The notes below the pieces were generated by a model. The model saw only the letters and a list, made by a program, of their open reading frames with translations. It did not search any database and had not been told where the DNA came from. Shown piece after piece: positions 10,386-18,773 of a DNA stretch of 51,452 nt. This stretch comes from Acidobacteriaceae bacterium (GTDB lineage: Bacteria; Acidobacteriota; Terriglobia; Terriglobales; Acidobacteriaceae). The translations under genes and the position numbers were made by a program. The stretch's first letter is position 1. Every line of letters begins with the position of its first letter. The stretch covers positions 1 to 51,452 of the forward strand of contig DAIDLI010000048.1 of assembly GCA_027449545.1 (NCBI GenBank), in the 5' to 3' direction.

Positions 10386-10440
10386 GGCCACGCTGGATCT
10401 CGTGCCGCATTGAAGAGGAGCTGAGCTTCGCGGGGGTGGC

Positions 10441-10492
10441 TGGCGGCAGGATGCCGCCAGTACAGCCGGTCTGGAGACCGGCGCTCCAGAAG
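10441..10492. repeat. Dispersed REP element related to the RAYT flanks
   Basis: Contains GGCGGC-aggat-GCCGCC (10442-10458) and the near-perfect palindrome GCCGGTCT-gg-AGACCGGC (10465-10482), which has the same core as the GCCGGT/ACCGGC and GCCGGCC/GGCCGGC stems beside the RAYT gene 9 kb away. It lies between the photolyase gene and the coxD terminator hairpin. Confidence 0.75.
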
Positions 10493-10496
10493 CAGC

Positions 10497-10520
10497 GAAG
10501 GCCGCCCGCGGGCGGCCTTC
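10497..10520 (-). terminator. Hairpin closing the ACIII/caa3 operon
   Basis: Perfect inverted repeat GAAGGCCGCCC-gc-GGGCGGCCTTC, 37 bp after the coxD stop. No T-tract follows on the minus strand, so it may be an RNA 3'-end stabiliser or a factor-assisted terminator. Confidence 0.45.
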
Positions 10521-10521
10521 A

Positions 10522-10556
10522 CTGTGAACTGTCAGCTGTGAACTGTCAACTGTCTT
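10522..10556 (-). repeat. Five-unit heptamer array after coxD stop
   Basis: Plus-strand units ctgtgaa, ctgtcag, ctgtgaa, ctgtcaa, ctgtctt. The array starts 1 bp beyond the coxD stop codon (10558) and ends next to the terminator hairpin. Confidence 0.8.
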
Positions 10557-10557
10557 T

Positions 10558-10887
10558 CTACCACCGTCCCCAGGCGCGGCTGATGTAGTCGGACATGATC
10601 ATGCCGATCAGCGACAGGAACAGGAAGATGCCCGAAGCCACGGTCAGCTTGGTCAGCTTGTTGCTGTACTTGATGTGCATGAAGAACAACACCACCAGCG
10701 TCATCTTGGTGCAGGCAATAGCCATCGCGACCACGGCGTTGAACACGCCCAGATCGACGTAGGAGATGCCGCAGGTGGCGGCGGTAAGAAACAGCAGCGC
10801 CACGAAGATGGTGCCATACACCTTTGGAGAGACGATATGAATATGCTCGCCGGGAGTTTCGTCTGGTCTGGGCTGTTCAAGCTGCAT
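10558..10887 (-). CDS. coxD: caa3-type cytochrome c oxidase subunit IV
   Basis: A 109-residue membrane protein with three predicted transmembrane helices: near VYGTIFVALLFLTAATCGISY, AVVAMAIACTKMTLVVLFFMH and LTVASGIFLFLSLIGMIMSDY. The VVLFFMHIKYS motif after helix 2 is typical of the prokaryotic COX4 family in caa3 oxidases. It is the last gene of the operon. The ATG is preceded by GAGG at 5 nt spacing. The subunit is not catalytic and probably supports assembly or stability of subunit I. A heptamer repeat array abuts both ends of this gene. Confidence 0.9.
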   Translation of the reverse strand: MQLEQPRPDETPGEHIHIVSPKVYGTIFVALLFLTAATCGISYVDLGVFNAVVAMAIACTKMTLVVLFFMHIKYSNKLTKLTVASGIFLFLSLIGMIMSDYISRAWGRW

Positions 10888-10902
10888 AGTTGCCTCGTCG
10901 GT

Positions 10903-10937
10903 TCGTGATCCGTGGTTCGTGATTCGTGATTCGTGGC
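10903..10937 (-). repeat. Five-unit heptamer array between coxC and coxD
   Basis: Plus-strand units tcgtgat, ccgtggt, tcgtgat, tcgtgat, tcgtggc. It begins 5 bp beyond the coxC stop codon and ends shortly before the coxD ribosome-binding site. Confidence 0.8.
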
Positions 10938-10942
10938 CAGCT

Positions 10943-11710
10943 CTAAGTGTGCCGGCTGATCAGGTACAGGAGCGGGTACAGGAAGATCCAGATGACATCG
11001 ACAAAGTGCCAGTACAGACCGAAGTTCTCTACGAAGGTCACGTGGCCGCTGGTATAGGCTCCCTGGCGCGCCCTGAAGATGATGAACCCGAGCAGCCCGA
11101 TGCCCACGATCATGTGCAGCGCGTGCATGCCGGTCATGGCGAAGTAGAGGAAGAAGTACTCCTCGGTGTTCTGGGCCATCTCCGGCGAGAGCGGGGCGTC
11201 GTGGTACTCCTTGTAGACGTCCGCGTCCAGCTTGGGATTGAGGAAGTCCGCGTCGCTGAAGCGCAGGCCGGGAACGTGATGGTCGACCCACTCGCCGTGC
11301 CACTCGATGCCCTTGATGCAAAGGAACGCGAGGCCCAGGATGAAGGTGAGCACCAGGTACATCACCAGTTTGCCCTTTTGCTTCATCTGGGCGCTGTACA
11401 CGCTCATGGCCATGGTGAAGCTGGAGGTGATCAGAACCGCGGTATTGGTGGTGCCCCAGAAGATGCTCAGGTGGTGCGACCCTTCCACGAAGGCCGGATA
11501 GTACCAGTTGCGCATGATCAGGTAGGACGTGAACAGGCCGCCGAAGAACATGATTTCGGTCAGCAGGAAGAGCCACATGGCGAAGTTCGTGGCGTCGAAC
11601 TGCTGCGAAACCGACTCGAAATGGTGACGCTGGAAGGACGGATGAGCCGGATGGTGCGCGCTCTCCGTCTCTGTTGCGGCGCGGTTCGCGGTGATCGTCG
11701 TATCAGACAC
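10943..11710 (-). CDS. coxC: Cytochrome c oxidase subunit III
   Basis: A 255-residue integral membrane subunit with about five helices and no redox centre, which supports proton uptake and stability of subunit I. Recognisable subunit III segments are [52 protein letters not shown] and [22 protein letters not shown] at the C-terminus. The start codon is GTG at 11708-11710, with a GAGG site 6 nt upstream that lies inside the coxA 3' end, so the two genes overlap by 8 bp and are probably translationally coupled. The final [13 protein letters not shown] motif is a strong family marker. Confidence 0.95.
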   Translation of the reverse strand: MSDTTITANRAATETESAHHPAHPSFQRHHFESVSQQFDATNFAMWLFLLTEIMFFGGLFTSYLIMRNWYYPAFVEGSHHLSIFWGTTNTAVLITSSFTMAMSVYSAQMKQKGKLVMYLVLTFILGLAFLCIKGIEWHGEWVDHHVPGLRFSDADFLNPKLDADVYKEYHDAPLSPEMAQNTEEYFFLYFAMTGMHALHMIVGIGLLGFIIFRARQGAYTSGHVTFVENFGLYWHFVDVIWIFLYPLLYLISRHT

Positions 11711-13367
11711 TGGCTACCTCTTGTTGTTGTTGGCGCTCCAGCCATTCGTAGTCGTAGGCTTCGTGGTCCATGACGGGAATCTGCGGGAAGTTCTCGGTCA
11801 GCGGGGGCGACTGCGTCATCCACTCCAGCCCGGTAGCCTGCCAGGGATTGTCGCCGGCCACTGCGCCGTACTTCAGCGACCAGGTCAGGTACAGGATCGG
11901 GAGCAGGTAGCCCACGCCCAGCACCGTTGCGCCTGCCGTCGAGAACACGTTCAGCACCTGGAACTCCGGCGGGTAGGAGGCATAGCGCCGCGGCATGCCC
12001 AGCATGCCCAGGATGAACTGCGGAAAGAAGGTCAGGTTGAAGCCGATGAACGTAGTCACCGCCGCAAACTGGGAGATCTTCTCCGGATACATGCGCCCGG
12101 TCCACTTGGGCCACCAGAAGTGAATGCCCGAGAGGAAGGCCATCAGCATGCCGCCCACCATCACGAAGTGGAAGTGCGCCACGATGAAGTAGGTCTCGGT
12201 GAGGTGGATGTCGGTGCCGGTGGCGCCCAGGAAGACGCCGGTCATGCCGCCGATGGTGAACAGTCCCATGAAGCCGAAGGCGTACAGCATGGGAGTTTCG
12301 AAGGTGATGGAGCCCTTATAGAGGGTGAAGGCCCAGTTGAAGATCTTGATGGCCGAGGGCACCGCCACCAGCATGGTCAGCAGCGAAAAGACCAGGGCGG
12401 CGTAGTTGGAGATGCCCATGATGAACATGTGATGCGCCCACACGAAGAAACCGAAGACCGCGATGGCCACCGAAGAGAAGGCCACGGCCGTGTAGCCGAA
12501 GACGCGCTTGCGGCTGAAGGTGGACACCACCTCGCTGATGACGCCCATGCCGGGCAAAATCATGATGTACACCGCGGGGTGCGAGTAGAACCAGAACAGG
12601 TGCTGGAAGAGCAGCGGATCGCCGCCCTTGGCGGGATCGAAGACGCCGATGCCCACGGTGCGCTCGAGCACGATCAGCACCAGGGTGATGGCCAGCACCG
12701 GCGTGCCCAGCACCATCAGAATGGAGGCCGCGTAGTTCGACCACACAAACAGAGGCAGCCGGAACCAGGTCATGCCCGGGCAGCGCATCTTGTGGATGGT
12801 GACGATGAAGTTCAGGCCGGTGAAGATGGAGCTGAATCCGGCTACGAAGATGGCCAGCCCCGTCGAGATGACGTGGGTATTCAGATAGTGCGTGGAGAGC
12901 GGGGTGGTGAAAGTCCAGCCGGTGTCCACGCCGCCCGCGATCATGGTGTAGATGGCCATGACGCCCGCGATCATGTAGAGGTACCAGCTCAGCAGATTGA
13001 TCTTGGGCAGCGCCAGATCCTTGGCTCCCACCATCATGGGGATGAGGAAGTTGCCCAGCGTGGCCGGCACCGACGGCACCAGGAAGAAGAAGATCATGAT
13101 GATGCCGTGCATGGTGAACACCTTGTTATAGGTGTCCATGGCCAGCAGGTCGCTCTGCGGGGTGAGCAGCTCCAGGCGGATGAGGCCGGCGAGCGCGCCT
13201 CCGATAAAGAAAAAGAACGTGATCGAAATGAGGTAGAGGGTAGCGATGCGCTTGTGATCGCCGGTCAGGAGCCAGCTGAGCAAGCCGTTCTCCCTGGTCA
13301 GGAAGTTCATCTTGGGAACCCTGGCCGTGGACTGATCGGGAAGACTGACGATAGTGGCCGTGCTCAT
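11703..13367 (-). CDS. coxA: caa3-type cytochrome c oxidase subunit I (A2 type)
   Basis: Catalytic haem-copper subunit of 554 aa that reduces O2 to water at the haem a3-CuB site and pumps protons. Ligands are visible: haem a His87 (FTMHGII) and His400, haem a3 His398 ([10 protein letters not shown]), CuB His263 and His312/His313 (AHHMF), and the crosslinked Tyr267. The key segment is [13 protein letters not shown] at 260-272: the D-channel glutamate of A1 enzymes (HPEVY) is Ala here and a Tyr-Ser pair precedes the His, the signature of A2 oxidases such as the Rhodothermus and Thermus caa3 enzymes. About 12 transmembrane helices are expected. The ATG overlaps the coxB stop (ATGA), indicating translational coupling. 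Confidence 0.97.
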   Translation of the reverse strand: MSTATIVSLPDQSTARVPKMNFLTRENGLLSWLLTGDHKRIATLYLISITFFFFIGGALAGLIRLELLTPQSDLLAMDTYNKVFTMHGIIMIFFFLVPSVPATLGNFLIPMMVGAKDLALPKINLLSWYLYMIAGVMAIYTMIAGGVDTGWTFTTPLSTHYLNTHVISTGLAIFVAGFSSIFTGLNFIVTIHKMRCPGMTWFRLPLFVWSNYAASILMVLGTPVLAITLVLIVLERTVGIGVFDPAKGGDPLLFQHLFWFYSHPAVYIMILPGMGVISEVVSTFSRKRVFGYTAVAFSSVAIAVFGFFVWAHHMFIMGISNYAALVFSLLTMLVAVPSAIKIFNWAFTLYKGSITFETPMLYAFGFMGLFTIGGMTGVFLGATGTDIHLTETYFIVAHFHFVMVGGMLMAFLSGIHFWWPKWTGRMYPEKISQFAAVTTFIGFNLTFFPQFILGMLGMPRRYASYPPEFQVLNVFSTAGATVLGVGYLLPILYLTWSLKYGAVAGDNPWQATGLEWMTQSPPLTENFPQIPVMDHEAYDYEWLERQQQQEVASV

Positions 13368-14437
13368 TGCTTCACCTCCCCTGACGCCGCGGCGTTGCCC
13401 GACGGCGCCGGTTGGCCCTCACTGCTGGGAAGCAGTTGAGTGGTGTTCAAGGTCTGCTGAATGCGGTAGTTCGAGTCCAGGTGCTTGATGTATTCCACCA
13501 GCGAGATGACGCCTTCTTCGCTGATCTGGCCCTGGTAGGTGGGCATGATGGGAACAAAGCCCTGCTTCACGTTCTCGGAGGGATCGAGGATGGCCGAGCG
13601 CAGGAAGGCGTCGTCCACGCGCACCCTCTCACCGCTGGAGAGCGTGATGGATGAGCCGTAGACGTTGGCGAGGTTCGGCCCGCGCGCGTCCGGGGTGTTG
13701 TTGTGGCAGGCGTTGCAGCTCAGGCTGGCGAACAGCCGCTCGCCGTTCTGCGCCAGCGAATTGCCGCTGGTCGAGCCGGCCAGCCACTTCTTGTAATCGT
13801 CCGGCGTCATCACCACCACGTGGCCGATCATTTGCGAGTGGTTGGTGCCGCAATACTGCGTGCAGAACAGATGATAGGTGCCCGGCCGCGTAGCCTCGAA
13901 CCAGACGCTGGTGTAGCGGCCCGGAATCGCTTCGCGCTTCACGCGGAAGGCGGGGATCGAGAAGCTGTGGAAGACGTCCTGCGAGATCAGCGTCAACTGC
14001 ACCGGCACGCCCTCGGGAACGTGCAGCTCGTTGATCTCGTGCTGGCCGCCGGGATGCTCCACCTTCCACATCCACTGCTTGCCCACCACATAGATGTTCA
14101 TGGCGTTGGCCGGCGGCGTGTACACCCGGAAGTAGAGCAGCGCGCCCCAGACAAACATGATCAGGAACAGGCCCAGGGGGATGATCGTCCAGGTCGCCTC
14201 CAGCAGCGTCGAGCCTTCAATCTGGGTGGCGTGCGGGTGCCGGGTCTTGTTGTAGAGAATGGAGAAGCTAAGCACCAGCAGGATGACGATCGTGAGCCCC
14301 ACCAGACTTACCAGAACCATGAAGAAAAAGAGCGCATCCATCTGCGGCGCGATCTTCGACGCCTCCGGTGGGAACAGCGGGAAGTTCGACATCCAATGCT
14401 GAAGAAACTGCCAAAGAACTGGACTGATGTAGTTCAT
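13364..14437 (-). CDS. coxB: caa3 oxidase subunit II with fused cytochrome c domain
   Basis: A 357-residue subunit that accepts electrons from cytochrome c and passes them through CuA to subunit I. Two N-terminal helices (about 34-62 and 86-104) are followed by the cupredoxin domain with CuA ligands His157 (DVFHSFS), Cys192 and Cys196 ([10 protein letters not shown]), His200 and Met203. The residue between the cysteines is Gln rather than the usual Glu. A C-terminal class I cytochrome c domain has CNACH at 241-245 and the probable axial methionine in VPIMPTYQG, which makes the enzyme a caa3 type. The gene sits 4 bp after sco and overlaps coxA by 4 bp. Confidence 0.96.
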   Translation of the reverse strand: MNYISPVLWQFLQHWMSNFPLFPPEASKIAPQMDALFFFMVLVSLVGLTIVILLVLSFSILYNKTRHPHATQIEGSTLLEATWTIIPLGLFLIMFVWGALLYFRVYTPPANAMNIYVVGKQWMWKVEHPGGQHEINELHVPEGVPVQLTLISQDVFHSFSIPAFRVKREAIPGRYTSVWFEATRPGTYHLFCTQYCGTNHSQMIGHVVVMTPDDYKKWLAGSTSGNSLAQNGERLFASLSCNACHNNTPDARGPNLANVYGSSITLSSGERVRVDDAFLRSAILDPSENVKQGFVPIMPTYQGQISEEGVISLVEYIKHLDSNYRIQQTLNTTQLLPSSEGQPAPSGNAAASGEVKQ

Positions 14438-14441
14438 TCCG

Positions 14442-15407
14442 TTATCCGTTCACCTTTTCTGCTGTCCCGGTTGTGTCAGCCTTAGGCTCACCGGCGTGCT
14501 GGAAATCCTTGCGAAGCATTACGAACATGAATCCGCCCAGCATCACCAGGGTGAGCGCGCCACCGAGCTGGATCACCCGCGAAATGATGAGGTCGTGCGT
14601 GTTATGGACCGGATCGTAGTGGTAACAGTAGGTCAGGATGTTGTCCACCGGCGATCCGATCTGATCGTTGGAGGCTTCATCCAGCCCCAGCAGCATGTCC
14701 TTGGGTGAGTACTCCACGCCCATGTAGTACTGGGCGAGCTTGCCCTGCGGAGTGACGATCTCCAGCGCGCTGGCGTGCGCGAACTGGGTGACGTTCGTGC
14801 CCGGCACCTTGAGCTTCACGTACCGGAAGCCCACCGCCGAGGTGATCTTGTCGATGTTGGCCTCGGTCCCGGTCATGAAGTGCCAGCCATTGGCGGTGTT
14901 GGGATGGCCGTACATCTTCAGGTATTCCGCTTTTTTGGCCGCCGCCATGGCCGGCGTTTCTGTCGGATCGATGCTGATGGCGATGATATTGAAATCCTTG
15001 CCGGGCCTGAAGTTGATCATCTTCAGAGCGCTGGTCAGGCCTTCCAGCTCTTCCGAGCACAGCATCGGGCAGCGGTAGTAGACCAGCAGCAGAATGGCCG
15101 GCACCTTGCCGAAGTAGGTGTTGAGGGGAACGACCTTGCCGGTATCGTCGGTGAACGTCAGATTGAGCGGCAGTTGACCGTTCAGGTTCTGGTCGATGCC
15201 CACTTTCTTGAGGATGCCGGGCGTGGTGTCCGCCTGGCCGCCCTTGGCGCTCATCGCCGTGGTCATGGCCGGCAGGCCCTTGGCTCCGTAGGTGGAGATC
15301 TGCGCCTGGAGCGAGGGTGCAGCCGCTGCCAGGCACAGCACAGTGGCCCCCAGTGCGGCAGTGCTGACCGACCGCCAGTAAGTTCGGAATTTTGCCGTGC
15401 TCTTCAT
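14442..15407 (-). CDS. SCO1/SenC-family copper chaperone
   Basis: Thioredoxin-fold copper metallochaperone that delivers copper to, or reduces the cysteines of, the CuA site of oxidase subunit II. It is encoded directly upstream of coxB. The copper motif RCPMLC (CxxxC) and the distant histidine in FAHASALEI are both present, as is IAISIDPTETP, a conserved thioredoxin-fold strand. The ATG at 15405-15407 follows AGGAGC and begins with a signal peptide (VSTAALGATVLCLAAAAPSLQAQ). Unusually for the family, it also has a C-terminal transmembrane helix (LGGALTLVMLGGFMFVML), which would anchor it at the membrane. Length is 321 aa. Confidence 0.92.
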   Translation of the reverse strand: MKSTAKFRTYWRSVSTAALGATVLCLAAAAPSLQAQISTYGAKGLPAMTTAMSAKGGQADTTPGILKKVGIDQNLNGQLPLNLTFTDDTGKVVPLNTYFGKVPAILLLVYYRCPMLCSEELEGLTSALKMINFRPGKDFNIIAISIDPTETPAMAAAKKAEYLKMYGHPNTANGWHFMTGTEANIDKITSAVGFRYVKLKVPGTNVTQFAHASALEIVTPQGKLAQYYMGVEYSPKDMLLGLDEASNDQIGSPVDNILTYCYHYDPVHNTHDLIISRVIQLGGALTLVMLGGFMFVMLRKDFQHAGEPKADTTGTAEKVNG

Positions 15408-15464
15408 CCCTCTGCTCCTTTCTGCGCCGCCCAATCAACGGTGCGAGTCGAATGTTGCTGTCGC

Positions 15465-16136
15465 CTACTCGACGCCGGTGCTTCCTGCGCCGGGTTCATC
15501 GCGAACGTCGGAGCCTTGCACGCCGGGCAGTCCCTGCTCGTAGGCCGTTGGCGCATAGCCATCGGTCAGCGGCGCGGTGACCACCGGTTTGTGATCGCCG
15601 GTCATCAGCGGCGGCGTCTGCGCCGCGGGCATTACCGGCAATCCCTGCTTGGCGATCAGTTCCATCGCCCGTTCGATCGGAATGCGAACCTTGCCGGCCT
15701 TCTGATCGACCCAGCTGTAGTGCTCCAGCAGCAGGTTCTCGCGCTGGTGCAGATCGGCCGTGTCCTGATCGCCGTTGTCGGTCTGCACGCGCGGCAGCGG
15801 GAAGGTCTTGGTCAGCTCCGCCACCTTGTTCTGCATCGCGGGGTTGGATGGCATGTCGCCCAACTCGCGGATGTTGACCGTCTGGGTCCACTTGCTGGTG
15901 GGGCCGTCCTCACGATCCATGCGGGCATTCAATACCTTGCCCATGCCGTAGCAGACGATCGCCACCACCACCACGAAGATGGCCAGCGACGCCAGGAACA
16001 CCACAATGCCCGTCACTCGAACGTCGCTTTGTTCGTAGCCCGCCGAGATGTCAACCGCCTCGGGCTCGTGGCCGCCATGAATGTGCTCCGGCAGCCGGCC
16101 GCCGCCTCCGGGAAATTCGTTGTTATGCGATGGCAT
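15465..16136 (-). CDS. Uncharacterised single-span membrane protein in ACIII operon
   Basis: A 223-residue protein of unknown function lying between actF and sco. It starts inside the end of actF (14-bp overlap) at an ATG with a GGAG site 7 nt upstream. One transmembrane helix (about residues 43-65, GIVVFLASLAIFVVVVAIVC) separates a His/Gly-rich cytoplasmic leader (GGGGRLPEHIHGGHEP) from a periplasmic domain. That domain carries the motif YSWVDQKAGKVRIPIERAMELI, a segment I associate with small proteins encoded beside SCO and respiratory genes. No haem or metal motif is visible. From position and topology it is inferred to be an assembly factor or accessory subunit of ACIII or of the oxidase. 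Confidence 0.75.
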   Translation of the reverse strand: MPSHNNEFPGGGGRLPEHIHGGHEPEAVDISAGYEQSDVRVTGIVVFLASLAIFVVVVAIVCYGMGKVLNARMDREDGPTSKWTQTVNIRELGDMPSNPAMQNKVAELTKTFPLPRVQTDNGDQDTADLHQRENLLLEHYSWVDQKAGKVRIPIERAMELIAKQGLPVMPAAQTPPLMTGDHKPVVTAPLTDGYAPTAYEQGLPGVQGSDVRDEPGAGSTGVE

Positions 16137-17427
16137 GCTCAGGCTCCAGAATCTCCGCCAGATGCGGATCGTTGACTTGCACCAGCGGCCGCTTCTTCAG
16201 TTCCATGCAGAAGTAGGCAACCCAGATCCCCATCATGGCGACCGGCACTGCGATGTACTCCAGAATTCCCCAGCTGAAGTGCAGATTGCGCGCCGCATCG
16301 GGGAAGTTCGGCTCGATCAGCCAGAACTGGTTGAAGGCCACGGCGAAGATCATGAACTGGCACACCCGGATCAGCCGCTTCTTGTTGCGCTTCAGATCGC
16401 GCGAGAGCAGCATGGTGAACGGAATCAGCCAGTGGAAGATGAAGTCCAGGGTGATGATGACGCCCCACCCGCCGCGGATGCGGTCCAGATACCAGTTGAT
16501 CTCCAGCGGCAGGTTGCCCGACCAGATGATCAGGAACTGGCCGAAGGTCAGGTAGATGTTGAGCATCACGAAGCCGAAGGTGAACTTGCCCAGATCGTGC
16601 TGTTCAGTGCGCCGGAGGATGGTCTTGACAGGCTCCTCTTTGGAAAGCGAGAGGGTGACGACGATGCCCAGGGCCAGCACTTGGAACCCCTGCTCCACCA
16701 GGAACAGCAGGCCGTACACGGTCGAGAACCACTTCACGTCCATCGACATGACCCAGTAGATGGAGGCCGCCGTCATGGTGAATGCGTAGATCACCAGGCC
16801 GGGACCGCTGATGTTCTCCAGCCTCTTGATCCAGTGGGGCGTGGTTTCGGGACCGTCGGCATCGCGCTTGAGGCCGAGCCGGTTCAGGTGCCACATGTAG
16901 AAGGCCCAGATGGCGAAGCAGAGAATGCTCACCCACCAGAAGGCGAAGCTATTCAGCATGGGCCGCTTGAAATCGATCATGTATTTTTCGGTCTCGGTGA
17001 TCAGCCCGGTCTTCACCGCCGCCGCTGTGGAGCCATTGGTGGGGTAGTTCGCCCACAGGAACAGCCGCTTCATGAAGACCGCGGTCACCACCCAGTACAC
17101 GAACACCAGCGGCAGGGTGCGGCTCATGGCTTCCAGGGGACGCCGCAGCAGAAGGCCCCATTTGCCGCCCGAGCAGTACTGCACCATCAGCATGGCCAGG
17201 CCGCCGACGGCGAAGCCCCAGGTCACCATCAGGCCGAGGGTCCAGGCGCGCAGAAAGTGGTCCCACCCCAGATGTTCGGGGTCCTGCGCCTGCCCGAGAA
17301 ACGCCAGGATGATGGCGAGGACGGCGAAGATCACACCAACGACGAGCGCACGATTCCGCCAGCCGTCCACGAGCGCCGGCGCGCTCAGATCGGCGGGGAG
17401 CTGTTTTGCGTGGGTTGCGTGAGCCAT
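16123..17427 (-). CDS. actF: Alternative complex III membrane subunit ActF
   Basis: A 434-residue polytopic membrane protein with about ten helices, homologous in layout to ActC/NrfD-type quinol-interacting subunits. Recognisable segments include LRAWTLGLMVTWGFAVGGLAML, MSRTLPLVFVYWVVTAVFM and VMSMDVKWFSTVYGLLFL, the last being typical of ActF. ACIII oxidises menaquinol and passes electrons to a periplasmic cytochrome or directly to the oxidase. The gene is 12 bp after actE and overlaps the following membrane-protein gene. Sequence and operon position agree with the actABCDEF order known from Rhodothermus. Confidence 0.92.
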   Translation of the reverse strand: MAHATHAKQLPADLSAPALVDGWRNRALVVGVIFAVLAIILAFLGQAQDPEHLGWDHFLRAWTLGLMVTWGFAVGGLAMLMVQYCSGGKWGLLLRRPLEAMSRTLPLVFVYWVVTAVFMKRLFLWANYPTNGSTAAAVKTGLITETEKYMIDFKRPMLNSFAFWWVSILCFAIWAFYMWHLNRLGLKRDADGPETTPHWIKRLENISGPGLVIYAFTMTAASIYWVMSMDVKWFSTVYGLLFLVEQGFQVLALGIVVTLSLSKEEPVKTILRRTEQHDLGKFTFGFVMLNIYLTFGQFLIIWSGNLPLEINWYLDRIRGGWGVIITLDFIFHWLIPFTMLLSRDLKRNKKRLIRVCQFMIFAVAFNQFWLIEPNFPDAARNLHFSWGILEYIAVPVAMMGIWVAYFCMELKKRPLVQVNDPHLAEILEPEHAIA

Positions 17428-17439
17428 TCCGTGAAATCC

Positions 17440-18231
17440 TTACTTGGTGGCCTTCTTGGCCGGTTTGCTTACGGGAATCGCGATCTTCGGGTTGGCAGTG
17501 TTGGCCGGACCCATGGCAGGCGAGCCTTCGGTGCGTGCGGCGCCTTGATTAGCCCACACCGCCGTTGCCGGCAGCGTCCAGGGTTCAGCGTCGCTCGCCG
17601 GCAGGCCCTCCTGCTGTGCGATCTCCTTCAGAGTCCGCACCTGCACACCCGCCGGAACATCGGAGGTCGTAGCCACCTGGCTGTACTGCAAGGCCCGGAT
17701 GTAAGCTGCCACCGCCCAGCGATCGGCCGGCGTGAGCTGCGCCGAGTAGTCCGGCATTGCCCCGTAGCCATGCGTCATGACATAGAAGTAGTGCGAAACA
17801 GGCTGCGCCAGCCGTACCTGGTCGTGGAAGTTGGCTGCCGGCTTGTAGCCGCGCATCACAATCTCGCCAAGACCGTTGCCGACCCGGGAATGACAGGGGG
17901 TGCAATACAGGTTGTAGCGCTCCTGCCCGCGCCGCAACACCGTCATGGTGACCGGGAACGGCATCAGGTCGCGTTCTTCCATGTAGCCGTTCGGCCCCTT
18001 GACCAGCCCGGTGTAGAAGTAGCTGTCCGCGCGCAACTGGCCGCGCGCCACGGTATCGACAACCTGCGGCCGTGCGCCGCGATGATCGGCAAAGAACGAC
18101 GAGCCGCGCTGCGGAAACATCTTGGGCTCGTTGTGCATGTCCTGGCGGCAGCCGGCGACCAGCAGCAATGCCGCCACGCCCGACAGGGCTAGCATCCGGC
18201 CTAAAGTGGTGTTGAGGTGACGTGCCTGCAT
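17440..18231 (-). CDS. actE: Alternative complex III monohaem cytochrome c subunit ActE
   Basis: A 263-residue lipoprotein cytochrome. The N-terminal hydrophobic stretch ends in the lipobox LLLVAGC, so the mature protein should be anchored to the membrane by the lipidated Cys. One haem c site CTPCH lies in the phrase ERYNLYCTPCHSRVGNG, and the probable axial Met is in GYGAMPDYSAQ. After the haem domain there is a low-complexity Pro/Ala/Lys-rich tail of about 80 residues. The ATG overlaps the actD stop as TAATG, a sign of translational coupling. In ACIII this subunit is an electron exit point toward the oxidase. Confidence 0.93.
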   Translation of the reverse strand: MQARHLNTTLGRMLALSGVAALLLVAGCRQDMHNEPKMFPQRGSSFFADHRGARPQVVDTVARGQLRADSYFYTGLVKGPNGYMEERDLMPFPVTMTVLRRGQERYNLYCTPCHSRVGNGLGEIVMRGYKPAANFHDQVRLAQPVSHYFYVMTHGYGAMPDYSAQLTPADRWAVAAYIRALQYSQVATTSDVPAGVQVRTLKEIAQQEGLPASDAEPWTLPATAVWANQGAARTEGSPAMGPANTANPKIAIPVSKPAKKATK

Positions 18232-18773
18232 TAGTAATCCACCTCCACCACTGAAACCGGCTTCATGTTCTCCAGGTACGCCTTGGTCTCTACCCGGTCG
18301 AACTTGGGATCCAGCGCCTCAAGGCACAGAAAGAACTTGTCCGTCAGCGCGCCGTCACGGAAGTTGGGCGCGTTGAAGAGCGGGTGATAGAGCGACGGCA
18401 AACCGTTCAGGGCCAGCATGCCGAAGGCCGCCGAGAGTCCCGCCCAGAGAATCGTCCACTCGTAGGCCGGAACCGCAAAGGCAGGCCAGGAGTAGGTGGG
18501 GCGCCCCGCCACATTCAGCGGATAGGCCAGCACCGAGATCCAGGTCTCCAGCGAGAACATGGCCGCACCGCCCATCAGGCCGCCGATCAGGCACAAGAGC
18601 GGCACCTTGTTGCGGTGGAAGCCGATGGCCTCCGCTGCTTCCTCAACGGGATAAGGGGAATAGCAGTCCAGGCGGCGCCATCCATCCTTGTACGCCTGTT
18701 GCGCGGCCCTCACCAGGTCGCCAGGCGTTTCGAATTCGGCCAGCAGGCCGTAGGTTCCTTCACGCGGCGGCAT
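18231..18773 (-). CDS. actD: Alternative complex III subunit ActD (DUF3341)
   Basis: A 180-residue protein with the family-typical start GTYGLLAEFETPGDLVRAAQQAYKDG and YSPYPVEEAAEAIGF, followed by two transmembrane helices (near VPLLCLIGGLMGGAAMF and YEWTILWAGLSAAFGMLAL). The soluble N-terminal part resembles a ferredoxin-like fold; its role in ACIII is structural. The start is the ATG at 18771-18773, which overlaps the actC stop as TAATG; a longer upstream frame reads through actC out of phase and is not used. The downstream actE start overlaps in the same way. Confidence 0.92.
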   Translation of the reverse strand: MPPREGTYGLLAEFETPGDLVRAAQQAYKDGWRRLDCYSPYPVEEAAEAIGFHRNKVPLLCLIGGLMGGAAMFSLETWISVLAYPLNVAGRPTYSWPAFAVPAYEWTILWAGLSAAFGMLALNGLPSLYHPLFNAPNFRDGALTDKFFLCLEALDPKFDRVETKAYLENMKPVSVVEVDY

